Shown: one piece after another, positions 7,828-15,759 of the stretch
Layout of the letters: each line of letters starts with the position of its first letter
Position numbering within the stretch: position 1 is the first letter of the stretch
NCBI GenBank assembly: GCA_016795155.1
Contig: JAEUIE010000005.1
Location: 62,001-126,000 of the forward strand
Source of the DNA: Planctomycetia bacterium
GTDB lineage: Bacteria > Planctomycetota > Planctomycetia > Gemmatales > HRBIN36
Length of the DNA stretch: 64,000 nucleotides
Reading direction: 5' to 3'
The notes under the pieces: model-generated
The model's database searches: none
Seen by the model: the letters and a program-made list of their open reading frames with translations, nothing else
What the model was told of the DNA's origin: nothing
Position numbers and translations under genes: made by a program

Positions 7828-8268
7828 ATGAAATGCTATCTGGCCAAGCCAGCCGACTTGAACAAGAAATGGCATCACATCAATGCCGAGAACCAGGTTG
7901 TTGGTCGCCTGGCAGTTAAAATTGCCCGCATACTTTGTGGCAAGCACCGTCCAGAATACACGCCGCATGTCGATACAGGCGATTTTGTCGTGGTGACGAA
8001 CTGCGAAAAAGTCGTGCTGACTGGCAATAAGTTGGATCAGAAGGTCTACCAGCACTTCACCGGCTATCCCGGTGGTCGCAAGGTACGACCTGTACGCGAA
8101 ATCCTTGAGAAGAAGCCAGAACTGGTGCTTCGCGAAGCAGTGAGACGCATGCTTCCCAAGACCAATCTGGCTAGAAACATGCTAACCAAACTGAAAATAT
8201 ACTCAGGTCCCAAGCATCCGCATCAGGCGCAGGAACCTGTTGATCTTAAACCCGAAGCAACCTGGTAA
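7828..8268 (+). CDS. rplM: 50S ribosomal protein L13
   Basis: The 146-residue protein has normal length for L13. It shows the family signature DTGDFVVVTNCEKVVLTGNK and the C-terminal GPKHPHQAQEP segment. L13 is an early assembly protein of the large subunit. It is followed 30 bases later by rpsI, the universal rplM-rpsI pair. The ATG at 7828 gives the natural N-terminus; a TTG two codons upstream is possible. Confidence 0.96.
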   Translation: MKCYLAKPADLNKKWHHINAENQVVGRLAVKIARILCGKHRPEYTPHVDTGDFVVVTNCEKVVLTGNKLDQKVYQHFTGYPGGRKVRPVREILEKKPELVLREAVRRMLPKTNLARNMLTKLKIYSGPKHPHQAQEPVDLKPEATW

Positions 8269-8298
8269 CTCCAGGAATTTTGAAGGATCTGGATTAGT

Positions 8299-8763
8299 AT
8301 GGCGACGATTCCCAATAACTTCGTCTGGTCGACAGGTCGACGCAAAACATCGGTAGCCCGTGTCCGCATCACCGATGGTAAAGGCAAATTCACGGTCAAT
8401 GATCGTGCTATCGATGATTTCTTCCGTATTCCCAAAGACCGCAGCCGTGCTGAACTGCCACTGCGTGTTGCTGAAATGTTTAAAAAGCTCGACGTTCACT
8501 GCAATGTACACGGTGGTGGAACTACCGGACAGGCAGGAGCGATTGCACAGGGTCTGGCTCGTGCCATTACCAAGATGAAGAAACCAACCGAAGGTGATGC
8601 TGAGGCAACACCTCCGGCTGAAGGTGAAGCATCACCTGAAAAATTGCCAGTGAGCCGAAGGCTCCGCAAAGCTGGCCTCTTGACCCGCGATGCCCGTATG
8701 AAGGAACGTAAGAAGTATGGCCGCAAGGGTGCTCGCCGCAGCTTCCAGTTCTCCAAGCGATAA
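8299..8763 (+). CDS. rpsI: 30S ribosomal protein S9 with an acidic insertion
   Basis: At 154 residues this S9 is longer than the usual 130 or so. The core is intact: GRRKTSVARVRI near the start, GGGTTGQAGAIAQGLARA in the middle, and the invariant SFQFSKR C-terminus that reaches the P-site tRNA. The extra length is one acidic/Pro/Ala-rich stretch of about 20 residues (roughly residues 94-115, for example EGDAEATPPAEGEASPE) inserted before RRLRKAGLLTRDAR. Such an insert would lie on the solvent side. It forms an operon with rplM and is followed by a strong terminator. Confidence 0.96.
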   Translation: MATIPNNFVWSTGRRKTSVARVRITDGKGKFTVNDRAIDDFFRIPKDRSRAELPLRVAEMFKKLDVHCNVHGGGTTGQAGAIAQGLARAITKMKKPTEGDAEATPPAEGEASPEKLPVSRRLRKAGLLTRDARMKERKKYGRKGARRSFQFSKR

Positions 8764-8789
8764 GCCACCACCATTGGATTTGCACCTTA

Positions 8790-8823
8790 CAGCCACGAGT
8801 AACACTCGTGGCTGTTGCTTTTC
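8790..8823 (+). terminator. Intrinsic terminator of rplM-rpsI
   Basis: An 11-bp perfect stem (8790-8800 with 8804-8814) with loop AAC is followed by a T-rich tail. It lies 27 bases after the rpsI stop codon. Confidence 0.82.
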
Positions 8824-8901
8824 GACTCACATTAACCGACTCCTGAATAATCAGCTGTATTCCATAGTCTGACAGAAGAAGTTCAAGAAGTGTAACGAAA
8901 C

Positions 8902-10437
8902 ATGTCATTGCCGAAAGTAGCTATCGTTGGTCGCCCGAATGTGGGCAAATCCTCGCTGTTTAACTGGCTTGCGGGCATCAGAATCAGCATCGTGGAGCCT
9001 ACGCCCGGCGTTACCCGCGACCGCTTGTGTACGCCCATTGAACTCGATGAGAACTGTTGGGTGGAACTGATCGATACAGGTGGCATGGGGGTAATAGATC
9101 GTGATAACCTGACCGAAGATGTCGAAAAGCAGATTGCAGTAGCCATCCGGGAAGCTGCCATCATCTTGTTTGTGACAGATGCAAGGGATGGCATCATGCC
9201 GCTGGATGAACTGGTTGCCAAGAAACTGCGGCTTGTGAATAAGCCGGTATTGATGGTTGTCAACAAATGCGATGTGGACAAGTACGAAAGCAACGCACAG
9301 GAATTCAGAAGTTTTGGTTACGAACCATTCATCATGGTCAGTGCACACCAGGGCAGGGGAAGGTCAGACCTGCTTGAAGCCATCAAGGAAGCGTTGCCCA
9401 AAGATTGGGATGACCTGGCGGCGCCTACTGAAGCAGAACTGAAAATAGCTATCGTTGGTCGCAGGAATGTTGGCAAAAGCACGTTTATCAATGCGCTGGC
9501 CAATGAAGAGCGGGTTATTGTCAGTGAAGTCGCTGGTACCACACGCGACAGTATTGATGTCCGTTTTGAACGTGATGGCAAATCGTTTGTCGCCATTGAT
9601 ACCGCGGGCGTTCGCCGGAAATCAAGCGTGGCAGACAGCATTGAATTCTACAGCCTGGCACGCGCGGAGCGGTCCATTCGCCGTGCTGATGTGGTACTCT
9701 TGTTCTTCGATGCTGAAAACACTACCAGCGTGGTAGACAAGCAACTGGTGGCTTACATTGCTGAGAATCACAAGCCTGCCATCTTTGTGGTTAACAAATG
9801 GGACCTTCTCAAGAAGCAGGGTAAGCTCACAGGTGAGTGGGGAGAATATCTGCGTAAGACATTCCCGGCACTGGAACATGTGCCGATTGCTTTTACCACA
9901 GCGATGCACCAGAAGAATGTGCAGATGGTGCTGAACCTGGCCCAATCATTATTCAAGCAGGCACAAACACGTGTCAGCACAGCGAAACTAAATGACGTGT
10001 TGCGACGGGCCATCGAACGCAGACCACCCTCCATGCGGCACGGCAAGATTCCAAAATTGTATTACGCGACGCAGACAGATATCTGTCCGCCAACGATAAT
10101 TTTGTTCACCAATGTACATGATGTGTTTGCTGAGCCTTATCAGCGGTATCTACTCAAATGCATGCGTGATGAATTGCCGTTCACCGAGGTTCCCATCCGA
10201 TTTATGTGGCGAGTGAAAGGCGATAATGCACTCCCCGATGTCAGTGAGGACCTTCCCGCCAAGCCTCGCCGAATTCACAGTCCTCCACAAAAGAAGGTTA
10301 AAGCCCCCAATAAGGTGCGTTCATTGAAGAAACTGGAAACCGAGGAGGAAATGAAGAAAAAGGCGGTTAGGCGATCCAGTAAGCCTGCTAAATGGAAACA
10401 GGAAGAAAAGCGAGAAGACATTTGGCGTGATATTTAA
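8902..10437 (+). CDS. der: Ribosome biogenesis GTPase Der (EngA)
   Basis: The 511-residue protein has the two tandem GTPase domains unique to Der. The first P-loop is GRPNVGKSS (residues 10-18) with DTGGMG as G3 and NKCD as G4; the second is GRRNVGKST (near residue 186) with DTAGVRRKS and NKWD. A KH-like domain follows. Der acts in maturation of the 50S subunit. The C-terminal tail of about 50 residues is very rich in lysine and arginine and makes the protein longer than the usual 440-490. The gene stands alone between the S9 terminator and the thioredoxin-like lipoprotein. Confidence 0.95.
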   Translation: MSLPKVAIVGRPNVGKSSLFNWLAGIRISIVEPTPGVTRDRLCTPIELDENCWVELIDTGGMGVIDRDNLTEDVEKQIAVAIREAAIILFVTDARDGIMPLDELVAKKLRLVNKPVLMVVNKCDVDKYESNAQEFRSFGYEPFIMVSAHQGRGRSDLLEAIKEALPKDWDDLAAPTEAELKIAIVGRRNVGKSTFINALANEERVIVSEVAGTTRDSIDVRFERDGKSFVAIDTAGVRRKSSVADSIEFYSLARAERSIRRADVVLLFFDAENTTSVVDKQLVAYIAENHKPAIFVVNKWDLLKKQGKLTGEWGEYLRKTFPALEHVPIAFTTAMHQKNVQMVLNLAQSLFKQAQTRVSTAKLNDVLRRAIERRPPSMRHGKIPKLYYATQTDICPPTIILFTNVHDVFAEPYQRYLLKCMRDELPFTEVPIRFMWRVKGDNALPDVSEDLPAKPRRIHSPPQKKVKAPNKVRSLKKLETEEEMKKKAVRRSSKPAKWKQEEKREDIWRDI

Positions 10438-10641
10438 CGATTGCAGACAGCCAGCAACTTCCCTCTTGCACTTTGTCTCTATTTTCGCTATTTCCCTCAA
10501 ACTCGCTGAGAATATGCGCTGACCTTGCAGGCAACAGCATGGTTGGCTCGGTTAGCCTTTGCTGTTGCAGGCACTGCAGAGTTGACCTTCTTACGCTCGG
10601 CGAGAATACTTCAGGTGGTAGTTAGTAATTTCGAGGTTCTC

Positions 10642-11847
10642 GTGCGTACCTGGTGGCTTTACATAACATTGGCTGGTGCAACTACCATCATGGGATGTGG
10701 GCTTTTTCCCAAGAACGACTCTGCATCATCGCAGGGAATGTCTGGCACCAGGCCGCCACCACCCAGTGACAACAGTAATGTAACAAGCCGGCAGGCAGTG
10801 ATTGCGGGGCAAGTCGTTGACACGTTCAACCAACGGCGGGGTGGCATCAATCTGACTTTACAACCGGTGGATGGTGGCGAATCGATCAATGCCATCTCCA
10901 ACGATCAAGGCTATTTCACAGTCAGCAGCCTGGTATCAGGCAAGCGGTATCGCATCCAGGCGAAATCTCAGAATGGTGGTGTTGTCAGCACCGGTAGTAC
11001 TGAAGCTACTGCTCCCAATGTTGTGGTTTTGGTGAAGCTGAACGATTCGAGAACTGAGACTGATGCTAAAGCAACCGGCATGAGTGGTTCTGTTGGAGGT
11101 AAGCACAGCAGCATTGCTGGTGCAGATGATAATCAAAACTGGTCGAGGGGGAACCCAGCTGCAACGGGGCAGGGAGATCGACTTGGTGCAGCGCCTGAAT
11201 TGAAACAGCCTCCGAAGAACACTCCTTCTTCAACGCTGAGTCCACGCTTGGGTAATCCTGTTACGACTGAACCAACCAGTCCTGCATCGTCAACTCCTGT
11301 CAAACAGGAATACATTACGCAGGAATCAAAAGTAACTCCGCCGATCATGAACATTCGCGGGCCGGGCAACAGCATACCTGGTGAGCCGAGAAGCAAATCA
11401 GAATTTGGAAGCGTGAACTACTTTGACTTCCCGTTCTACGATCTGGATGGCAAACCAACAGCGCTTTCTCGGTACCGAGGCAGTTTGACCCTGGTCGAAT
11501 TGTGGAATACCGATTGCATTCCCTGTATTGATGCCATGCCGGAATTGATGAAAATTCAACGAGCTTATAGTAGCAAAGGCTTGGTGGTGGTGGGTATTGC
11601 TGTCGATGAAAAAGGTAAAATGGAAGATGCTGCAGCAAAAATTCGATGGCGCACAGGTCAAAAGGGAGTCGATTATCCCTTGTTGATGGAACAGCCTGGA
11701 CAGCCTGCCATGCAGGTTTTCAAATGCGAGCAATATCCCACGCTGATATTGTTTGACGAAAACGGTCGCGAATTGTGGAGGCGGGCAGGTTTCAATCCTG
11801 ACACCAAGCTTGCATTAGAGCAGGAATTAAAAAGGCATCTCCGCTAA
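10642..11847 (+). CDS. Thioredoxin-like (TlpA-type) lipoprotein with carboxypeptidase-regulatory domain
   Basis: A GTG at 10642 follows TCGAGG at good spacing and gives a 401-residue lipoprotein with lipobox TTIMGC (acylated C19). Residues about 65-125 form a carboxypeptidase-regulatory-like beta sandwich (AGQVVDTFNQRRGGINLTLQ). A Ser/Thr/Pro-rich linker follows. The C-terminal TlpA/AhpC-type thioredoxin fold carries the active site as CIPC (residues 292-295) in a WNTDCIPCIDAMPEL context, with a cis-proline region YPTLILFD. The protein probably acts as an envelope-anchored thiol-disulfide reductase. It is the ordinary Cys counterpart of the UGPC selenoprotein at 29329. Confidence 0.82.
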   Translation: MRTWWLYITLAGATTIMGCGLFPKNDSASSQGMSGTRPPPPSDNSNVTSRQAVIAGQVVDTFNQRRGGINLTLQPVDGGESINAISNDQGYFTVSSLVSGKRYRIQAKSQNGGVVSTGSTEATAPNVVVLVKLNDSRTETDAKATGMSGSVGGKHSSIAGADDNQNWSRGNPAATGQGDRLGAAPELKQPPKNTPSSTLSPRLGNPVTTEPTSPASSTPVKQEYITQESKVTPPIMNIRGPGNSIPGEPRSKSEFGSVNYFDFPFYDLDGKPTALSRYRGSLTLVELWNTDCIPCIDAMPELMKIQRAYSSKGLVVVGIAVDEKGKMEDAAAKIRWRTGQKGVDYPLLMEQPGQPAMQVFKCEQYPTLILFDENGRELWRRAGFNPDTKLALEQELKRHLR

Positions 11848-11919
11848 CGGTAAATTGCTTTCACACTTCAGCATTCTTGAATAGAGTAAAGCTGTTGCTT
11901 TATCTGCTGGAGTCTAGTT

Positions 11920-13293
11920 ATGAATCGTCGTGATTTCCTGGCTGCTACCTCTGCATCTCTACTTGGCGCGAAAATAGCTAGTGCGGCTCCTGTCGAAAAT
12001 GAACGGGAAAAGCTGTTGTATGTGGTTGCTCTATATGCTGGAACTAAAATCAATGCCCCCGATTACCTGGCAACCATAGACGCCGACCCCGCTTCTCCCA
12101 CTTATGCAAAGATCATTCATCGTTTGCCGATGCCCAACGTGGGAGATGAACTGCATCATTTTGGATGGTCAGCCTGCGGATCGTGCGATGATCCTGCAGC
12201 GCGTCACAAGTACATGATTGTTCCAGGTTTCCAATCAAGCCGGATTCATGTTCTGGATATGGCCAACCCCCGCGAGCCAAAAATACATAAAGTGATTGAG
12301 CCGGAAGAGGTAAAGAAGAAAGCAAACCTCTCGGCACCACATACGATTCATTGCCTGGCTGATGGTCACATCATGATTTCCATGCTGGGCGATGCCGATG
12401 GAAATGGGCCTGGCGGCTTCCTGTTGATGAGCAAGAATTTCGAAGTGCTGGGCCGCTGGGAAACTGACAGCACCGGCATGAAATACAACTATGACTTCTG
12501 GTATCAGCCTCGACATAATGTCATGGTCAGCAGTGAATGGTCGGCACCCAATACCTTTAAGCCGGGTTTCAAGTTGGAGGATGTTCCTGCAGGAAAGTAT
12601 GGCCAGCAGATTCACTTCTGGGATTGGAAGGCCAGGAAGATCATTCAGACGATCAATCTGGGTAATGAAGGATTGATTCCACTCGAAGTGAGATTCCATC
12701 ATAATCCAGATAGCGCACAAGGGTACGTCGGTGCAGCATTATCCAGCACCATGTGGCACTGGAACAAAACCGCTGAGGGCAAATGGAAGGCGGACAAGGT
12801 GATTGTCGTGGAACCAGCCAAGGATGTGCCTGGCTGGAGCTTCCCTGTGCCAGGCCTGATTACCGATTTGCTGATCTCGCTGGATGATCGCTTCCTCTAT
12901 TTTTCCAATTGGTTGCACGGCGATATACGACAGTATGATATTTCCGATCCCGCCAAGCCTAAACTCGTCGGTCAGGTCTGGCTGGGTGGTGTGATTGGGA
13001 AAACGCCTGCGATTCCAGGCATTGGTGGTGGCCCGCAGATGATTCAGCTCAGCAAGGATGGCAAGAGATTGTATGTCACCAATTCACTGTTCAGCTCCTG
13101 GGATAACATGTTTTATCCCAAGATGGCAAGCGAAGGCTCTTGGCTCATCCAAGTCGACTGCAACACTGAGGCTGGCGGCTTAAAAGTGAATGAAAAGTTC
13201 GTGATTGATTTTGGCAAAGAGCCACAAGGTCCTGCACGGGCTCATGAAATGCGTTATCCGGGTGGTGATTGTACTTCTGACATCTCTGCTTAA
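11920..13293 (+). CDS. Selenium-binding protein 56 / methanethiol oxidase family, exported
   Basis: This 457-residue protein is closely similar along its whole length to SBP56/SELENBP1. Hallmarks include VIHRLPMPN-like (IIHRLPMPNVGDELHH), YDFWYQPRHNVM, FLYFSNWLHGD, and the C-terminal HEMRYPGGDC. Characterised members oxidise methanethiol to formaldehyde, H2S and H2O2 using metal-bound histidines. The N-terminus MNRRDFLAATSASLLGAKIA is a twin-arginine-like signal, so export to the periplasm is likely. The CxxC of the family is kept (C86-G-S-C89), but the position I recall as the proposed selenium-binding Cys57 of human SELENBP1 is Ala63 here. No in-frame UGA is present, so it is not itself a selenoprotein. 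Confidence 0.93.
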   Translation: MNRRDFLAATSASLLGAKIASAAPVENEREKLLYVVALYAGTKINAPDYLATIDADPASPTYAKIIHRLPMPNVGDELHHFGWSACGSCDDPAARHKYMIVPGFQSSRIHVLDMANPREPKIHKVIEPEEVKKKANLSAPHTIHCLADGHIMISMLGDADGNGPGGFLLMSKNFEVLGRWETDSTGMKYNYDFWYQPRHNVMVSSEWSAPNTFKPGFKLEDVPAGKYGQQIHFWDWKARKIIQTINLGNEGLIPLEVRFHHNPDSAQGYVGAALSSTMWHWNKTAEGKWKADKVIVVEPAKDVPGWSFPVPGLITDLLISLDDRFLYFSNWLHGDIRQYDISDPAKPKLVGQVWLGGVIGKTPAIPGIGGGPQMIQLSKDGKRLYVTNSLFSSWDNMFYPKMASEGSWLIQVDCNTEAGGLKVNEKFVIDFGKEPQGPARAHEMRYPGGDCTSDISA

Positions 13294-13310
13294 TACTACA
13301 AACATCAACA

Positions 13311-13345
13311 AACCCCTGATCGCCTCATGGACATCAGGGGTTTTT
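13311..13345 (+). terminator. Terminator after the SBP56 gene
   Basis: A 10-bp perfect stem (13311-13320 with 13333-13342) has a 12-base loop and ends in TTTTT. It can also serve the convergent miaB gene, whose stop is at 13350. Confidence 0.75.
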
Positions 13346-13349
13346 CTAT

Positions 13350-14831
13350 TTATGCCAACGACAATTCAATGCGACGGGTAGGTGTAGATATAAGTGAGAC
13401 AGGCGGAATAGTATCGCCTGTTACTGTAACCTGCTCAGCAGTCATAACAGAACCGAACAATGTCCAGGGCGTGGCTTCGTCAACTTGCACTGAAACAGTC
13501 TGCCCAATCAGCCGAGGGTGTCCATCAAACACCACGATATGATCGGTCATGGTTCGACCAGTCAATTGGGTCATCTCGGAATATGCAGCTTGTCCCTGCT
13601 CCTTGAGTGCAGCCTTGCTAGGGCCTTCAACCAGGACTTGCACTTTGGTTCCTAATTGTCGCTGATGATCAGCAGCGCTGATTTCAGCCTGGACAGCTAA
13701 CAACTCATTATTGCGACGCTTTTTGATCTCTTCTGGAATATCGTCTTCAAACAGTTCATCAGCCTTAGTGCCTCGACGCGGGCTGTATTTGAAGATGTAG
13801 CTGTTCTTGAATTTAGCAAATCGGATCAATTCGCCACACGTTAGAAACTGCTCTTCAGTCTCGCCACAGAAGCCGACAATAAAGTCGCTGCTGATGGCGA
13901 CATCGGGGATGGCTTCCCGGCAGCGAAGTACCATGTCCTTGTAAAATTCAACGGAATACAGTCTTTTCATTTTCTTCAGCATGATATTGTCGCCATGCTG
14001 TGCCGGTACATGCAGATACTTGCAGGCTTTGGGTAGATCACGAACCGCCTGGATGAGGTCATCGGTCATGTCTTTGGGGAAGCTGGTGACAAACTTGATA
14101 CGCTCGATGCCTGCGATTTCCTGAATCTGGTACATGAGGTCAGAAAGTCTGACTTTTCTGCCGTCACCGTGAGTATATCGGTAGCTGTTGACCGTTTGAC
14201 CCAGGAGAGTCACTTCTTTGCAACCTTCGCTGGCCAGTTGTCTAACTTCAGCCAGGATGTGGTCAGGGTGTCGTCCCTGTTCAGGACCACGGACGCTAGG
14301 CACTATGCAATACGTGCAGAACTTGTCACATCCCAACTGTATACGGACATATGCCTGAAATGGCGTCGGCCGCATGGTGGGATCGCGATTGGGATCATAG
14401 CTTTCAAAGCTTTGAGTAACTTCGAGTTTGCCTGCAGCAGTCCTGCCTAAGGAAAAGGCATATTGCTTTTTGCGTGTTTTGTGCACTTCTTGAATCAATT
14501 CAGGAACACGCGCCAACTGTCCTGGGCCACACACGATATCAACATACGGTGCCCGTTTCGTGACAATGGCCTGATCTTTCTGGGCCATGCACCCCAAAAC
14601 GCCAATGATTTTTTCCGGATGAGCTTCCTTGTGACCTTTGAGCGTACCGAGGGCAGAATAGATCTTCTCTTCCGCGTGTTCACGGACTGAGCAGGTATTA
14701 AACAGAATGACATCAGCAGAACGTGGATCGGAAGTGAGTTCATACCCTTGTCGTCGCAGGCTGCCCACGACAAGCTCACTGTCCAGCACATTCATCTGAC
14801 AGCCAACGGTATCGATAAAGAGTTTCGGCAT
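13350..14831 (-). CDS. miaB: tRNA-2-methylthio-N6-dimethylallyladenosine synthase MiaB
   Basis: The 493-residue radical-SAM methylthiotransferase has the N-terminal UPF0004 domain with three iron-sulfur cysteines (C11, C47, C81), a radical-SAM cluster motif C168-x3-C172-x2-C175 (CDKFCTYC), and a C-terminal TRAM domain. MiaB adds the 2-methylthio group to i6A37 of tRNAs reading codons that start with U. The N-terminus MPKLFIDTVGCQMN and the TFGCQMN-like motif favour MiaB over MtaB or RimO. In this organism the tRNA for selenocysteine (anticodon UCA) would be among candidate substrates, which is only inference. Confidence 0.92.
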   Translation of the reverse strand: MPKLFIDTVGCQMNVLDSELVVGSLRRQGYELTSDPRSADVILFNTCSVREHAEEKIYSALGTLKGHKEAHPEKIIGVLGCMAQKDQAIVTKRAPYVDIVCGPGQLARVPELIQEVHKTRKKQYAFSLGRTAAGKLEVTQSFESYDPNRDPTMRPTPFQAYVRIQLGCDKFCTYCIVPSVRGPEQGRHPDHILAEVRQLASEGCKEVTLLGQTVNSYRYTHGDGRKVRLSDLMYQIQEIAGIERIKFVTSFPKDMTDDLIQAVRDLPKACKYLHVPAQHGDNIMLKKMKRLYSVEFYKDMVLRCREAIPDVAISSDFIVGFCGETEEQFLTCGELIRFAKFKNSYIFKYSPRRGTKADELFEDDIPEEIKKRRNNELLAVQAEISAADHQRQLGTKVQVLVEGPSKAALKEQGQAAYSEMTQLTGRTMTDHIVVFDGHPRLIGQTVSVQVDEATPWTLFGSVMTAEQVTVTGDTIPPVSLISTPTRRIELSLA

Positions 14832-14890
14832 AAGGTGTATTGTATGATGGATTAGTTCATTTCCGGCAGATCAGTATCAGCGAAAAGGAC

Positions 14891-15625
14891 CTATTTTTTC
14901 TGATCTACAGTCTTTTCCATAATGATGATGTGTTGTCGGGGTAGAATACGCAGTGTCCCTTTATGTTTCAAAGGGAAAGGCTCCATTTCGATTAATACCT
15001 GCCGTTCGGTCATCTTGTGCAGCGGCTTGATAGGCACCCAGGCATCTTCGCCACGATATTCGACAAAGACAATTTTGCCACCGGGCTTTAATGCTTTGAC
15101 CATAGCCTCAATCATCTCATATGGATAATTGAACTCATGATAGACATCGACCATGAGAATCAGGTCAATTGCAGCAGCGGGGAGTTTCGGATCTTTTTCT
15201 GTGCCTAACACCGTTTCAACGTTCGTGATCTTGAGTTGCTTAGCTCGTTTATCAAGAACTTCACACATTTCGGGCTGGATATCGACAGCATAAACTTTGC
15301 CTGTATTTCCAACCTGTTTGGACAATCGAAAAGTGAAATAACCTGAACCGGCACCGAGATCGCAGACTACCATGCCCGGTTTGAGGTTTAGCGCTTTCAT
15401 CAATTTAGTAGGTGCTTCTTCCTGCTCGCGTTCAGGCCGTTCCAACCAACCGATACCGAGATGTCCCATTACCTGGGCAATCTCCCGGTTCATGTAGAAT
15501 TTGCCGATGCCATCAGGGTCATGGTTTTGCTTGAATTCGTATCGTGGTTTTTCGGTTTTAGCTGTTCCTTGAGGCTGCTCGGCAGTAGCACAGCAGAAAA
15601 GAATGAAGGAAATAAGGATGCTCAT
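14891..15625 (-). CDS. Exported class I SAM-dependent methyltransferase
   Basis: The 244-residue protein has a clear class I methyltransferase fold. The SAM-binding glycine loop is VVCDLGAGSGYFTFRLSKQ (near residue 95), and acidic motif II is GKVYAVDIQPEM. The N-terminus MSILISFILFCCATAEQPQG is a short hydrophobic leader resembling a signal peptide. Export is odd because SAM is cytoplasmic; similar leader-bearing methyltransferases occur in planctomycetes and their substrate is unknown. The leader might instead be a membrane anchor. The gene stands upstream of miaB in the same direction with a 60-base gap. Confidence 0.72.
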   Translation of the reverse strand: MSILISFILFCCATAEQPQGTAKTEKPRYEFKQNHDPDGIGKFYMNREIAQVMGHLGIGWLERPEREQEEAPTKLMKALNLKPGMVVCDLGAGSGYFTFRLSKQVGNTGKVYAVDIQPEMCEVLDKRAKQLKITNVETVLGTEKDPKLPAAAIDLILMVDVYHEFNYPYEMIEAMVKALKPGGKIVFVEYRGEDAWVPIKPLHKMTERQVLIEMEPFPLKHKGTLRILPRQHIIIMEKTVDQKK

Positions 15626-15759
15626 GCTGTGTCCTTATAAAGGTATCAGTCGCCCTGAAACAGGGAATTTCTATCTTTTAGCATATAAAACGACACATTT
15701 CACGGTCATTCGAGGTATCGAATGTGTTAACTAAACATTCGTTTTGTGAAGGAGTTTCC

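Noticed and set aside
11920-13293. SBP56 as a selenocysteine protein
   Set aside because: No in-frame UGA exists in the gene; family members bind selenium or act on methanethiol without Sec.
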